From Psychrobacter sp. UBA5136 (GTDB lineage Bacteria; Pseudomonadota; Gammaproteobacteria; Pseudomonadales; Moraxellaceae): a stretch of DNA of 6,519 nucleotides. The notes under the pieces are model-generated. The model was not told where the DNA came from. It made no database searches and saw only the letters and a program-made list of their open reading frames with translations. Both the position numbers and the translations under genes were made by a program. The number at the start of each line of letters is the position of its first letter. Positions within the stretch are counted from its first letter, which is position 1. Shown piece by piece: positions 6,055 through 6,519 of this stretch. The DNA is taken from the NCBI RefSeq assembly GCF_002414005.1, contig NZ_DHYG01000010.1, positions 7,049-13,567 on the forward strand. The letters run 5' to 3'.

Positions 6055-6519
6055 ATGAGAAAGAGTAAACTAAGTTGGTATAAACAAAACAGACTCATCG
6101 AGCTATTTGTTGCTGGTTCTACCGCCAGAACAGCAGCAAGCCTAATTGGCGTTAATAAAACCACAGCCAGTTATTACTTTCATAGGCTACGAGTGCTTAT
6201 TTACGAGAATAGCCAAGACCCTGGTCTATTTGAGGGTGAAATCGAAGTAGACGAATCATACTTTGGTGGAACTCGTAAAGGCAAGCGAGGGCGAGGTGCT
6301 GGTAGCAAAGTGCCCGTGTTTGGTCTATTAAAGCGTAATGGCAAAGTCTACGCTTGTATTATACCCAATGCTAAAGCAGATACTTTGATCCCTATCATAA
6401 GAGAAAAAGTGAAGCCTGATAGCATTGTTTATACTGACTCATTCAAAAGCTATAACGCATTAGATGTCAGTGAGTTCACTCATTATCGTATCAACCACTC
6501 CAAAACCTTTGTTAATGAC
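6055..6519 (+). CDS. IS1595-family transposase, cut by window edge
   Basis: An open frame of 155 codons from ATG 6055 to the right edge with no stop; the 3' part is outside the window. Such transposases are usually a little over 200 residues, so about two thirds is present. It catalyses cut-and-paste movement of the element. Residues 22-45 resemble a helix-turn-helix for binding the ends. The DDE-type core is visible as EVDESYFGG with D66 and VYTDSFKSY with D128, followed by HSKTFVND, which precedes the missing catalytic third residue. A basic stretch, GTRKGKRGRGAGSK (72-85), follows the first aspartate and is typical of the IS1016 group. AGGA at 6044-6047 sets the start. No frameshift is seen, so the copy could be active if its right part is intact. 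Confidence 0.9.
   Translation, partial: MRKSKLSWYKQNRLIELFVAGSTARTAASLIGVNKTTASYYFHRLRVLIYENSQDPGLFEGEIEVDESYFGGTRKGKRGRGAGSKVPVFGLLKRNGKVYACIIPNAKADTLIPIIREKVKPDSIVYTDSFKSYNALDVSEFTHYRINHSKTFVND

Larger units (their letters stand above)
6015..6519 (+). mobile_element. IS1595-family element (IS1016 group), left part
   Basis: The element begins at about 6015 with GGGGCTGTCCTAGATAAG, which looks like the terminal inverted repeat of IS1016-type elements, 40 bases before the transposase ATG. The right end lies outside the window, so neither the second repeat nor the target-site duplication (8 bases is usual in this family) can be checked. It sits directly after the terminator of the uvrA2-like gene and does not disrupt a visible gene. 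Confidence 0.85.

Overview
The window looks like chromosomal DNA from a gammaproteobacterium of the Moraxellaceae, most probably Psychrobacter or a close relative. This is inferred from moderate GC with AT-rich intergenic DNA, protein sequence character and the IS1016-type insertion sequence. It is not proven from the window. I see four complete protein genes, one insertion sequence cut by the right edge, and no RNA genes, CRISPR arrays or prophage genes.

Layout: 1-265 is non-coding, with two terminator-like hairpins. 266-964 (minus) encodes a bicupin protein of the ChrR-cupin type with an intact metal site. A roughly 350-base divergent promoter region (965-1315) separates it from 1316-2515 (plus), a SotB-type major facilitator efflux protein. 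A strong bidirectional terminator region (2561-2628) lies between sotB and the convergent arfB (2648-3061, minus), the codon-independent peptidyl-tRNA hydrolase that rescues stalled ribosomes. A second divergent region (3062-3314), rich in inverted repeats, leads to a class II UvrA-like ABC ATPase (3315-5882, plus), which lacks the UvrB-binding domain. It is followed by a terminator and then the left end of an IS1595-family (IS1016 group) element whose transposase runs off the right edge.

The genes do not form one operon or one pathway. They share a loose theme of stress tolerance: efflux, ribosome rescue, and a UvrA2-type protein of a class linked to DNA damage or DNA-binding drugs. The cupin and sotB genes may share control, because an 11-base inverted repeat is present at both of their predicted promoters.

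I did not find a clear new multi-gene system. The observations most worth testing are regulatory: a 6-codon ORF whose end lies in a terminator-like hairpin ahead of the uvrA2-like gene, a hairpin at the insertion-sequence end that would hide the transposase ribosome-binding site, and the paired repeats between cupin and sotB.
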